Made by a program: the position numbers and the translations under genes. A DNA stretch of 64,000 bases, taken from assembly GCF_018687715.1 (NCBI RefSeq), contig NC_056757.1, positions 24,198,001 through 24,262,000 on the forward strand. Direction: 5' to 3'. Below the pieces are notes generated by a model that saw nothing but the letters and a program-made list of their open reading frames with translations, did no database searches and was not told where the DNA came from. Positions 43,234-55,689 of this stretch are shown in pieces (within the stretch, counting starts at the first letter, position 1; each line of letters opens with the position of its first letter). This DNA is from Carya illinoinensis. Taxonomy: Eukaryota; Streptophyta; Magnoliopsida; Fagales; Juglandaceae.

Positions 43234-46200
43234 ATGGATGAAATGTACGGTCTGACCTCAATGGCCGAGTTCTCGGACAACTACAAGACGCTTTTGTACC
43301 CGGAAAATCTAATCCTTCCAGCGGCGGATTACTACCAGAGCTTCTTTTCTTCGGCGAGTACCCTCCGCGACAATCGTGTTCCCATATTCGGATCCGACGA
43401 GCCCTTCTCGGTAGCATCGGAGGCCGCTTCCATCGCCCCCGAAATTCAACGCGAGGAGGACATGTCCAGCATGATGAAAGCCAGAATCGCCTCCCATCCT
43501 AGTTACCCTCGCTTGCTTCAAGCTTACATCGATTGCCAAAAGGTGAATAATAACGACCTCCTCGTCTTTCCTGGTGCAAAAACCAGCAGCAGGTGTAGCT
43601 CCTAGTCCTGCCGGATATATAACTATCTACACACAACATATTTTGGTTCTGGTCGCTGGTTTTCTGTCATTTCTTTGTATTTGTCGCCACAAACTACTCA
43701 AAAACTTGGTTTTGTTAACCTTATAAAGCATGTTTTTCATTTGGGAATTTTCAAATTTCAATTATATGTAGTTATTATGCGTCTGTCTGGGTCAAGTACT
43801 ATGTACTACTACAGCTGGAAGAGGAAGTGGTTGTGGAATTTTAAGCTTCCTGTTTGTGGCTTTTAATTGCAACCTACCTGGTGAGGGTACTGTTACACTA
43901 TCGCTGCTGATATTGGCTTTGATGAAGTTCATCAGGTCCTTTACTATTTGCTCCCAGTTAATTCTAAGTTTAAAGGAGGAATATTAGGAGTTATATTTTT
44001 TCTTTTTGAATACATGGCGAATCATGTGTTACGAGCTTTAACTTTCTTGGGATTTCTAAGGGTAGAGAAATCTGAGTCCCTAATTTTGTTGTACTGCATA
44101 TTTTGAGAGTCTGCAAGTGTGTTTTGTAGATTGGTCTGATGCATGTATCGAAATGATCTACATGGCGAATCATGTGTTACGAGCTTTAACTTTCTTGGGA
44201 TTTCTAAGGGTAGAGAAATCTGAGTCCCTAATTTTGTTGTACTGCATATTTTGAGAGTCTGCAAGTGTGTTTTGTAGATTGGTTTGATGCATGTATCGAA
44301 ATGATCTTCTTTTTGAAGGTAGGAGCGCCTCCGGAGATAGTAAGTTTGTTAGATGAAATCTGGCGAGAAAACGGGCTTTCTAGTCGACACGCTGTTTCTT
44401 CGTGTTTAGGAGCCGATCCCGAGCTCGACGAGTTCATGGTCTCCCACCTCTCTCTCTCTCTCTCTCTACATATATATAAGCTTTTGTCGTCATGAATTGC
44501 TTCCTAAGTTATTTCGCTTTCATTGTATGTCTGAAGGAAACCTACTGTGACATGTTGGTAAAGTACAAGTCTGATCTTGCGAGGCCTTTAGATGAGGCAA
44601 CCACATTTCTGAACAAGATCGAAATGCAGCTCACCAATCTCTGCATAGGTGCCTCCAATGGAAGCCTTCCCGGTCAGTCTCTCTCTGTCTCTGCTTCTCC
44701 GAAATCGGAATTAGGATGCTTAAACTTTTAGTAGTAAGTTATTTCTTAATGAATCGTATCCAAGATTTATTGGTTTTATTGCTGCACAGAATACTGCAAT
44801 TTATGTTCCCCGTCTTAAGAAACAGAAGCAATCACTATCTATATCCTTCATTGTCTTCACTAATGCGCACGATACCGTGGGTTTCTGCTCACGTTAGCAT
44901 AGGAAACCCATATGAACGAAAAACCTTCTCTTTCCTAGTACTAGTCTCTGCATTTAATTTTCTTGTTTCCGAAAAGAACCCAATTTACGAAGATCGATAA
45001 TCCTCGTGGAATTGTAACCAAAAGTATCGGATATGGAAATTATCAGCCAAACAAACAAAAACCCTAGAGAAATAGAGACCCACTTCTTAATTAGATGAGC
45101 TAATGCTTCCATACCCACTAATCGTATCTTGGGATTATGACCTACTGGGAATGCTTTTATACAGTGTTAGAACCTTTTTTCTCTTTTCAGTTTATTGTTT
45201 TCATTTGAACTGGAGATTCTGATTTTGACGTTTCAGGGATTAGTAATGACTAAGACATATCCAATAGTAGTTTAAATGACAGAACACTGACATTTCATGT
45301 TTCTTTCCGTATAATCATTACTGTTGGAGAATCCAGTTTTAAGCTTCTCCCAAATAGGCCAGTTCTTCCTCGCGAGCTCTTCAAATGGGGTTTCTCCCTC
45401 TCTAGTGATCTCGATCTCTCTCTCTCTCTCTCTGTGTGCAGACAGATGCTTTTTCATTCTTTGGATTCTTCAGCTTAGAGAATGCATTGGTTAATTAGAA
45501 AACCATTTCGAAAGCTTCTATAATGTTACCATACTCCAATAATGTCAATGACTCAAATCATGCTGATGTTGTGGATCATTCATATAAACTTAATTAGATG
45601 AGTTCTAATTATTCTTGCAACACATGGCTCTATACATATCAATGGAGAAAGTTTATGTTAGTAGATTAATAAAGCTTATAGGATCGCTTATATACCCTTA
45701 GTTGTCATCTTTGAAGTAACATCTCTATGAAGTTCATGCATGTTGATTGAATACGAGTCATCCATTAACGTGGTTTTATTTCTAGTTACCAATTATTGAG
45801 CAGTATAGAGTTCAAATGTAAAGGGTTGAAATTCAATAATTGTATTTATGTTACTAAACATGAAAGAGTTCTCATTTTCACCTGAAAAAAGTGCCAAAAA
45901 ATTGGAAAGATTTAAATGTCTATATTATGAGAAGAGATACAATCGTAATTTGTGTAAAGTTAAAAAATTTATATCATCTACATGGATGCTCCTTGTTAGA
46001 ATTTAAATTAAATCATTAGATTCACATGTCCACAACAATTTAAACTTTTGGAACAAATTATAATTTAACATGATGTTAGAGTATAAGTCCAGAACTTGAA
46101 TCCTAATTACACGCTTTACATCCTATTTAATTAACTATTCAACGTGTTGTCTATTTATTAAGGCATAGAATGGCTCATACGTGAAAAAAGTTATAAGTTA

Positions 46201-49200
46201 AATAATTAAATCCACTTCTTACAAGCTTTTTCCGGCATTTCAATTAGCAAACCGAAAGAAATGAAAAAAATGGCTAGCTTTTGTTTTATCATGAATAGAT
46301 GCGGAGGAAAGAGTGAGATGGGGGTGGGATTTTATCTCTTTCTTCATGTTATATGAAACCCATCATTGAGCCTTCCGTTTTGTTTATTAATTTGCTGCTT
46401 AATCTACTTTATAAAGTAAGTTAAGTACTTAAAGTACACCAGATTAGAAGGAAAAAAGTACTTAAAAGTATACCTATGTTCCTTTTATTTCAGCATCTAA
46501 TTTGTTAGATCTTTTGGGAAGGGTACTTCTCTTTGATATGATTGGATGGAGCATTGTCTGTTCTCTCTCTTTTCTAGCACAAATGATTAAAAACTGTAAG
46601 ACACAACATGTTGGTGTCTTTTTATTTTATTGCATCCATTTAATACATCTGTTGTAAATTACATGAGCCTGCCAAAATTTTTAGTTGACAGTAATGGCAT
46701 GCATTGATGCCTGGTCTGGTTGCTTTATTATGGTTTCGAGTTCCGATAGAGCATGAGGAAACCATTACAGATGATTGGACCTGGAAAATAAACATTGGGA
46801 TTTGTCCAACGGCTGAAATGCTGCTTGGCAGCTAAAGTTACATCTAAAATACTTTCTTGGAAATTGTTTTGGGGTAGTTTGAAAGTAATTTAACCAACTT
46901 AAATGGAGTTCATTCAGTTAGTCATTCTCATTATCAACAAGAAAAGATTGGCACACGAATCTTACATATCAATTATCATGTGAGCATACCTGGCCGTGAT
47001 TTTTAAAAGGACATTCTTACCTTTGGGCTTGATGATTTGATGCTGCTTTGTGTTTCCTTGCATGCAGTTAATTTTAAAGTTTGTTGATTCTTAGTGCCAC
47101 AGACTTGCTATATGGTTAGTTATATAATATCTGAAACATAGTCTTTTGCAAGAGAGTGATTTACTTGTCATAGATTTCTTATTTCAAGTGTGGCAAAAAA
47201 GGATGCTGCGATTTCCATTCGCACAGGAATGGATCTCTTGCCATTGGCATGGGTATAGCTGCATTTTTTTTTTCTTGGTGAAAATGGTAGGAGGGGACAA
47301 CTGGAGGTCTCCTTATAATCTGCGCACGACTATATTAGTAACTTGCTAGGAACTGGATCGGAGGGCCCTACATGGCTGGAAGCCACATGCACTCCATCAA
47401 ATCAGGTTTGAGCCATAACCTAAATCACAGCACCACTAGGAACTTCAATGAATCCTTAGATGAGTAATCTTAAAAGTCTTGGATGAATCCATATTCGAAT
47501 TTGGACCCAAGACCTAGCGCATGCCAAACCATATGAGAGTAATAATCCAAAGAACATGAGCACCACCCTTGGTGGCTTGTATGCAGCCTTATTTGTTCCA
47601 TAGATAGTGCTGAAGATATTTTATGATATTTTGCTAAAAATATGTAAATAACGGTAATCTGGTTAGTTTTGTTTGGCTGCCATCATTGCTTTTATTTGGA
47701 AGTACAAATCAACTTTTTGTTGATGCTTTATAATCATTATTATATTTGACTTTCTCTACCTTTGTTTTCGTGAGTTTTCTAAATACCTCTTTTGCAAAAG
47801 TATGATTCCTTAAGTTGCCAAAAATACAAGAAAAGGGATAAATTTTTTTCAGACATCCGACCATTGCAGATGTCCAGACGTTGGACATTCTATAGGCATA
47901 TATTCACGTGGTTGGATTGTTAATGACCTATAAGAGACGTTTGCTTCTCTTTACAAACTTTTAGCATTTGGAGGGCATCTTTCTTATTGTTGCTTACTGG
48001 CAAGTTGTTCCCATTCTTTGGCCTTCTTTTCATTAATGAATTCATTTGTGTACTGGGCAATAGTTTCATTAGCATTTACAACCTCTGCTTTTAGGTCATT
48101 GTAAGATGGTTGGCATTCTGGGTACGAAAGAGAAGCTTTGTTTGATACGATATTAGGATCTCCTTTGTTTTCCGACGTGCATGATTGTAAAGTCCCCAGA
48201 GTCTCTGTGATATGTTGCTGCATGCTCTTGCATCTTCAGTAATGTTATCTTTAAACCGCATAATTGTAAAGACATGTCAGCTTCTGTTAGCTATTATCAC
48301 TCCTGATATGCGGGTGAAATAGGACAGTACCCGTTACAAACGAAAGTAGAATAATCTGCATTGAATTATTTAACATCCTTGTAGTACTAGGAATTGAAAT
48401 GTCTCGATACACATAACAAGGAACTCTCGTCCTTTTCCCGATGGCGGTTTGGAAATCTTGCACTTGTCATGTACTTGCAATATGATGCTCACATATGATA
48501 CGTACTACTTGGACGATAACTGGAATTTGGTTAACTCTTATCCTTTACTTTGCCCATCCATGGTTTAAGCAAGAGCTGCATTTCAGAGACAAATCTAGTG
48601 TTCCAATAACTACAATTCATATACTAATTTCCTGTATCCCTCTCTTTTTTTGGTTGGCAAAACAATCTTTATATATTGCATTTGTTTATTTTTTGTGCTG
48701 GCATTAGTGTTGTCTTTGTTAGTCAGGTAGTTCATATCCCAGGTATTTGTCTTTGCTGCATGCAAGGGCACCGCGGATACTACAACCTTTAGCATTTTGT
48801 CCCCCAAGGGTTCCATTAACATGGCACAGTTTAGACGGCCCTTTGCTATGATTGAGTTAATCTTCTTTAAAGTGCGGTAGAGCCCTTGTTCTGTACCTTT
48901 TTACTTTTTGCAATTGGGCAAAATTCTAGAGGTAGGGGTTTTCTTCTTTTAGCATATTGTAGAATAGTGCTTATGCTTTTTCTTCCTTCCTCTATTTTTG
49001 GGTCTGATCTCCGATGTGTCTGTGGCTCTCCTTCAAAAAGTTTCTACAACTAGGCTCAAGTGATTTGGTAAGTGTGTGTGATCGCGAGGTGTCAATAAAT
49101 GTGGGAGGGGATGGATAATAAACGTTCGATGAAATTAAGCTTTGCTATTAAAGCCCGGGTCGAGCGGGTGGCCAAGGAGTTCCCAAGTAAACTCACATGG

Positions 49201-49239
49201 ACGCCCGTAGTTTTCGCTGCGATGTACAGCTTTATGGGG

Positions 49240-49278
<39 letters not shown>

Positions 49279-50845
49279 TATGTATCTGTCTGTCCGAGTT
49301 TTCTCATCCCCACGCACTGAGCTTTCTTCTGTCTACACTGCTCCTGCTCACTGCTTGACTGTCAATCCCATGGACATTTAGTAGTTGGACCTCGTGGGTC
49401 TTCGCGCTTAATGATGTGCATGGCACGTGCCGCATTTCAGGTTTCAGTTGGGGGAGGTGCAAGGCCTCCACCACCCCCACCCATTCCATCTTGTCGTTTT
49501 TTGGGTGTAGACACTTTTGACGCTTCTTTTCCTCTTTTTTGAGTTCACCCTATAAAAAAATCAAGCACTTTTCCACTTTAGTAGTCCGCTTTCATTGTGT
49601 CTGGCACCCTCGTCAACTCTTCTCGCTGCGTTAAAAGCTGTACTTTGATGGTCTGATTTCTCTGGGCATGCAGTGAAGAGAGGTCCAATTCTCCATAGCT
49701 AGGGTCATTTTTTTCATCTGTAGACTTGCATAAAGTCGGTGATAGCGCTATCAGAATCAAACAGTTTATTTCGGTTCATTGGGTAATACTATCGAACATA
49801 TAATACTCGTCGTCTGCATCACATTGCGCCACACGCAGTGGGGTCTTGGGGAGATGGTGAGGTTGACCATACTGATTGATGAAGTGATTCAGACAGAAAA
49901 ACAAACAGGCAGGGTGTGTGACGAGGAGTGGAGGGCGTGTGGGGTGCTGGTTTTTCACAAAATAATGTAAAAATGTAATACAAACGTTAAGAGTAGATAT
50001 CCATATCCAGCAATCTAATCTCATACCATCTTCTTGAAGCTCACTCAATGGGACTGACAACCGACGCAACCATTCACTGAGAGTGGCCCCACTTTATCCC
50101 TTTTTATTTTCGTTTGCCACCTAGGCGTGGGGTGTGCAGTGTACCCTTCTCTTAGGCTGTCAAATCCTTGTCTGCTGGAGTATCTGTCAGAAAGGATGTA
50201 TGTGGGTCTATCTTTTACCAGCTGCCCTCCCCCCTTCAATGTCTCTCTAGGTATAAGTTAGTAGGGCAATGATACAACTCTTCTTAGGTCCAATTCACAC
50301 TCAACCAAATCATAATTATCAGGTCAGTTTTAATTTTTAAAAATTGTATTTGCTTTTGTAGAAATACATTAGATTAAAAAAATTATATAAAAGTAAATTT
50401 ATAAATTAATATAATTTTATAAAATACTATAGATTATAAAATTACTATTATTATAAAGTAGATCGAAATATATTAAGTTACATTAATTTATAAATTTACT
50501 TTTATTTAATTTTTTTTTTATATTTATAACAGTTCTCATAGATTAGTTATACATCTATATCTTGTCAATCTCTTGTTGAAAGATTGATGGAAGAAATTGA
50601 CAAATGTTTCTAATTGGGAGGTTTTTGAAGTCTAGATACTAATTTTGAAAAAGTTGAAAATTAAAATTTCTGGTTGGAAACTCTGATATTGATTCTGTAA
50701 TTAATTCTAATAATTTTGCACGTTGGTGATACAATGTATGGTACTCTTATTCTATTTTCATCTCATTTTGAATTATTTCAATGTGATTCAAAAGTTGATG
50801 GACAACTCCACTTCATATTGTGATAAAGAGTTGAATGATTGTGTA

Positions 50846-50877
<32 letters not shown>

Positions 50878-51951
50878 TTGTGTGTTTAGTTTATTCTGAA
50901 TAGGGCAAAGTAATTTTGAAAAGTCGATATCGAAACGATTTAGGTGTAGTTTAGATACTAAGGTGAGATGAGATGATGTGGTTTTAAATGAAAGTTGAAT
51001 AAAATATTATTAGAATATTATTTTTAATATTATTATTATTTTAGGATTTGAAAAAGTTGAATTGCTTATTATATTTTGTGTGGAAATTTAGAAAAAGTTG
51101 TAATGCTGAGATAAGATGAGATGAGATGAAACTATTTTTGTATCAAAACTAAGCTTTAAAGTATTAAAAAAACTATTTTACAAAGTCTTCTTAGGTAATA
51201 TTATGTGCATGTTATATTAAGGTTTTTTTTTTCTTTTTATTTTTTAATTCTCATATGGATCTAATATTTTTCAGTTGAAAATATTATTCCGTCGAACTAT
51301 TTGTAAGCGCAAAATTATGATTGATTGTTGAACGATAAATGTTTGTGAACAAGCTTGAATTAGGCTCAAAGCTTGTTTGAAAATATTAATCTATGTATAG
51401 ATATATATGCTGGTACGTCATATGTAGTATAAAGGTATATCAATAAGCTAACTAATTAGTTAATCGACACACTAATTAGTGTATCCAATATATGGTAGTT
51501 AATATGTTAGCAACATTATATTGCTAACATATATCTCTAACATGCTAACTTATTATCTGTTATTGCCCATATGCATTATTAACATATGTAACTTCTTTTA
51601 ATATGTTACTAACATAATGTTGATAATTAGTAACATTTTAGTACGTAGTAGTTTATACCATCATGTTAAACTTTAAAGTTCACAAAGTAAACTACTAGCT
51701 GAGTTCATTCAAGCTCAAGCATTCGACTAGATTATAATTCAATTTTTGAGTTGAATTCAAACAACTATTGCAGCTAGCTGACTTAGATGAATACCGAAAT
51801 CTCTATTCTGTGTTCAGTATAAGTTCGGGCTCTTAAGCAGAACAGTTGAGTTTGGTTCGAGCACCCATTATCTACTCGAACTCAAATTGTTTAGACCCTT
51901 ACCTCTGCCACGTGCTTCCCATCTCTTATGTGTTCTGATTCTTGTCGAGTT

Positions 51952-51989
<38 letters not shown>

Positions 51990-54030
51990 GCACTTCCACG
52001 GTGTCCCTCTACGTATCTTCACAAACATTTTCATTTTTGGTGGAATTTTGACGCTATTCTGATTTCTTGTTTATGACCATTTCAACCTGGTAACATGTCT
52101 TGAGTCAAAATTTGATGGCTTTTGTTTGAGATTTTTCCACATTTGGGTCTAGACCAACCAATTGCATCCTTTATGCACCAATCTGATCACTTTTACATTT
52201 TTTGAATCCGCACTATCCAATCTGAGTACTTTTTCCTTTCACCTTGAGTTTTGAGGTGTTAGCATATATATGTACTCCAATATTTCACCAAATACATTTC
52301 TAGTGAGTGTAACAGATAATCCTGTCGACTAAGACGTAGGTCTTTTGGTTTTGGTGCACGGTGGGCATTGGCTTCCAAGACTGAATCACTTTAATTGTCT
52401 TTTCTCTTCTCTTTCAGTTTGTTTTCTTCAAATTTTATATTGGATGTGTACGTATATTAAATTCCCGTACAAATATCTTTGCACTTGTGATTACCATGGG
52501 ACTTGATAACAAAATGTCTGCAAGATTAAAGTGACTTGCAACTTTAACTTTAGTACCTTCCAACTTTTCCTATGTGAATTTAAACAAGGTATCAATGCTC
52601 CTCCTTTCAGAATTGGCAACTTGTTGAAAGATCTTCATGCATTATCCCCCTCCCCTATCCATAAGGCCCTCAACTTTTGCCTTCATGATATCTCCTCCAT
52701 TAAAGTCACCCTCTCAAGATATAAGAAAACTAGACTTTTCCGAAGACTTCACTCTCCAAGCGTAGTCTAACCTCTTCAGCACCCTCTAAGCCTTGTAACT
52801 CCTGCAGCGAAGTCCTCTTTTGGCATTTCACATTACTGAAGATCTGCTTGTTCCAAGTCTTCAAATCTCTCTTCAAAGCTTTCAATTTATCTCGAGCGTT
52901 GTCTTACCTACCAAGATAATGGCTCTCAGTGCTCTGGATCTGATATGAAGTCGTCCATCTTTGTCTAATCATATCCACAAAGACATCAACGTTTAGCTAC
53001 ATATTCTCAAATTTAAAATGTCTCCAACTCCCTTGTATACCTCCACAATCCAACATGATGGGGATTTGGTCTGAGCATATCTGAGGTAATCTTTTCTGGC
53101 ATAAATCCGAGAAATGCACCTCCCAATTGGGGGAGACAAGGTTTTCACATGGTTTTGCATTGACATGGGAAAAGTAAAAAATTTCAACCTCCGTTTTCTT
53201 CTCTTTTTTGTAAGGAGATAGTCGCAATGCTTTACACTGCCTTGTGTGGATTTCTTAAAAGAGTTTCATTATTTTCTTGCTTCTTTTTTGGTTTCAACTG
53301 TAAGCATGTGTACTGGATTATCTTTGTTCTTTTTTTAATGTTTTCGGAATCATCTGGCCAGATGAAGCTGCTGTATCATCTGGAGAGGATTTTAGTGGAG
53401 GCGAAGTGGAGATTCAGGACAGTAAACAGAGGGTAGAAGACCAAGATCTTAAAAACAGGCTTCTACGTAGGTTTGGCAGCCACATTGGTAGCTTGAAGCT
53501 GGAGTTCTCAAAGAAGAAGAAGAAAGGAAAGCTACCAAGAGAAGCAAGGCAAACATTGCTTCAGTGGTGGAATGTTCATTATAAATGGCCATATCCAACG
53601 GTAAAACATCTCTTTAAAATCCATATATGTAAACCATGCAATTTCATGCAGCTGACATTTATCTCAAAACTTGCATAAACACCAGACACTACATGGCAGA
53701 TCTTGGTGAGGTCTCTCTTCGATCTATACTTTATATGGCACCATTTTGTTCTTTTTTAAGCATGGATATAGGGTCTGAAATCTTCTTTGTATCAAGTATT
53801 TAGTTGGGAAAATTGCATAACGTTTTAGATTGATGGACTAGTCTGATGATTTGCTTTACTTGAACATTCAGGAAGCTGATAAGATTGCGCTTGCTGAATC
53901 AACAGGCCTAGATCAGAAGCAGATCAACAACTGGTTTATAAATCAACGAAAGCGTCATTGGAAACCATCTGAGAATATGCAATTTGCTGTTATGGATAAT
54001 CTTTCAGGACAATTCTTTGCAGATGATTGA
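43234..54030 (+). CDS. KNAT6: Class I KNOX homeobox transcription factor, KNAT6-like (5 exons)
   Basis: Exons: 43234-43542, 44319-44438, 44537-44672, 53362-53600, 53872-54030; GT-AG, phases agree, 963 nt, 320 aa. It starts [21 protein letters not shown]1 spans exon 1 into exon 2 ([20 protein letters not shown], then [14 protein letters not shown]). KNOX2 spans exons 2-3 ([23 protein letters not shown]). ELK and a TALE homeodomain follow in exons 4-5 ([26 protein letters not shown] with the PYP loop; [17 protein letters not shown]). The C terminus is [15 protein letters not shown]. Wording is closest to KNAT6/KNAT2-type proteins. Known role: nuclear DNA-binding partner of BELL proteins in shoot-meristem and boundary function. 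Intron 3 is about 8.7 kb. All key residues look intact. Confidence 0.94.
43543..44318 (+). other. KNOX intron 1
   Basis: A 776-bp intron (GTGAAT...GAAG). It contains the 148-bp tandem duplication and no other element. Exon 2 begins 12 bp after the second copy. Confidence 0.85.
44011..44306 (+). repeat. Near-perfect 148-bp tandem duplication beside the exon 2 acceptor
   Basis: Copy 1 is 44011-44158 and copy 2 is 44159-44306; each begins TACATGGCGAATCATG and ends CGAAATGATC. I see one difference (TGGTCTGATG against TGGTTTGATG). Only copy 2 is followed by the T-rich tract and GAAG acceptor. Confidence 0.95.
49243..49276. repeat. (AG)n microsatellite in KNOX intron 3
   Basis: About 17 AG repeats in the less AT-rich part of intron 3. 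Confidence 0.95.
50943..51154. mobile_element. Tourist-like MITE in KNOX intron 3
   Basis: The left end GGTGTAGTTTAGATACTAAG and the reverse complement of the right end, GCTTAGTTTTGATACAAAAA, form diverged TIRs. The interior has GAGATGAGATGA near both ends and TTTGAAAAAGTTGAATTGCT, the hallmark of the local family. Flanking triplets are TTA and TTT. No coding. Confidence 0.7.
51954..51987. repeat. (TC)n microsatellite in KNOX intron 3
   Basis: About 17 TC repeats, opposite in phase to the AG run at 49243. Confidence 0.95.
52545..53155 (-). pseudogene. Antisense LINE ORF2 fragment in KNOX intron 3
   Basis: Minus strand: [20 protein letters not shown] and [20 protein letters not shown] then KFENM, the end of an L1 endonuclease (normally SDH.PI.LDCG...FRFENMW). 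Next come [38 protein letters not shown] and, with stops, [17 protein letters not shown], the linker to the RT. There are several stops and no RT core. It belongs to a different subgroup from the LINE at 2597. Confidence 0.85.
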
Positions 54031-54351
54031 CATTGATAATGTACATACTCGAATGTCTCCCGATATATAATTTAATGCTTGTGTTGGTTCCATGTCTATG
54101 TAAAATGGAAACTTGACTGCCAATGATATATATATGTTTAACTTGCTAGCAGAATTAAAGGAAAAATAATTGTATTTATCTTCATGTAAATTTGGAAGTT
54201 GACCGTAGCTGATCATAATGGAAATTCTTACATGATTTTGGTTGACAAGAACCCCCTTTGTCCTAGCATCTCATCGATTTTGAATTTTGATACGTACTTT
54301 GTTACCAATAGACCCATTGGATGTTCCCATTGACGTGCATGAGTAGGAATT
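54031..54351. other. KNOX 3' flank
   Basis: Holds the 3' UTR of the KNOX gene; TATATATAATTTAATG-type AT-rich sequence near 54060-54140 may include the poly(A) region. No other feature before the Copia insertion at 54352. Confidence 0.5.
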
Positions 54352-54706
54352 TATTGGTGCACTTGTAACTGCTGAATCACAAGCCGCATCTCAAGTAACG
54401 GAAACAACGAAAGTTACGGAAATGGAAGTTGCAGAAACATAGGATACGGAAATGGAAACCTACGGAAAAGGAAGCTATCAAAACAGAGACTACTGAAATG
54501 GAAATTGCTATCAGTTACCACAAATCAAGCATAAGAGAATCGCATGCATAAATTTTGGAATTTGAATTTTGTATTTAAAATTTGAATGTATATAACATAT
54601 CTTCATTTGATTGTAATATATATAGAAACACTTGTACGTAAATTCATTCTTTCAAAGAAAAAGAAACAAATGTGCTTTTCATCCATTCTTTTCTAAACAT
54701 TTTACA
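54352..54706 (+). repeat. 5' LTR of the second Copia element
   Basis: 355 bp. Contains short degenerate repeats of ACGGAAATGGAA type in its first 160 bp and ends CATTTTACA directly before the primer-binding site. Confidence 0.92.
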
Positions 54707-54769
54707 TGGTATCAAGCCATTAGACCAATGTCATCTTTTTGAAATTTTTTTTCCCCCCCTCTCTTTATC

Positions 54770-55612
54770 ATGCCTGCAGTTCAGCCCACTCAACTCCCTC
54801 TCTTTAATCCTACTTCCTTCCTCAATATTACTAAACTCAACCGTACTAATTATCCCACCTGGAAGGCTACCATGCTTCCCTATCTGAAAGGCCAAAAATG
54901 TTTTGGCTACCTCGATAGTTCTCTCAAGCCACTGTCCAAAGAACTTGTTGCCGACAATGGCGCCACGACTCCAAATCCTCTTTTTGATGTTTGGGAAACT
55001 CAAGATAATTTAATTCTTAGTTGTCTCAACTCCTCTCTCACTGATGAAGTTCTTGCGTAGGTTGCTCACTGCACCACTTCTCGTGAAGTGTGGCTTGCTC
55101 TCACATCCTCTTTTGCCTCTCAATCCAGGGCTCAAATCATTCAAATCCGTACTCAACTCTCAACAGCTCGAAAACAATCAGACAGCAAGTGAATATTTCT
55201 TGCATATTAAACGTCTCACGGACAACCTCGCCATTGCTGGTCAACCCTTGAACACTGATGACACCCTCACGTATTTACTTGCTGTTTTGGGACCAGAATA
55301 TGATTCTCTTGTCACTACCATCTCTGCTCGCGGTGAGTCACTGACAATGGAGGAGGTCTACTCTATGCTTCTTACTTGTGAAGCTCGAATAACACACCAC
55401 TCCTAGATTCCTCCAACCATGAATTGTGTCAGCCAATGTAGCTGCACGCCATTAGAATTTTTCTAGTGGTCGTGGTAGCTCCAGTAGAGGCCGTGACTTT
55501 GGAGGCTCAAATCGTGGCACTGGTAGAGGTAATTTCTCACCCCGTAACTCTGACTTGTGGTGCCAACTATGTGAAAAATCTGGCCACACTACCTCTAGAT
55601 GTTATAAGCGCT
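54770..55612 (+). pseudogene. Copia gag with zinc knuckle, broken
   Basis: Starts MPAVQPTQLPLFNPTSFLNI and runs LNRTNYPTWKATMLPYLKGQ (Copia gag N terminus). One TAG at 55058-55060 and a frame change follow; the second part reads EYFLHIKRLTDNLAIAGQPL and LTYLLAVLGPEYDSLVTTIS. The zinc knuckle CQLCEKSGHTTSRC (C-X2-C-X4-H-X4-C) lies near 55560-55605 in a shifted frame. Non-functional. Confidence 0.85.
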
Positions 55613-55689
55613 ATGATCCCCACTTTCTACCACCACCACCACCACGTCGGACTGCACAAGCCAACCTCTCCACCACCCAAACTTAGCAG

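Larger units (their letters stand above)
44673..53361 (+). other. KNOX intron 3 (8.7 kb)
   Basis: The large third intron, lying between KNOX2 and the ELK/homeodomain, contains CT/AG microsatellites (45412-45432, 49243-49276, 51954-51987), a TA run (50850-50868), a MITE (50943-51154) and an antisense LINE fragment (about 52550-53155). About 46700-50250 is less AT-rich and free of recognised repeats. A minus-strand open stretch at 47984-48223 ([20 protein letters not shown]) looks protein-like but matches nothing I know. No separate gene is supported. Confidence 0.8.

Noticed and set aside
54707..54718. tRNA-like sequence
   Set aside because: TGGTATCAAGCC and similar sites (58080, 63502) are retrotransposon primer-binding sites. 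No tRNA gene fold was found anywhere in the window.
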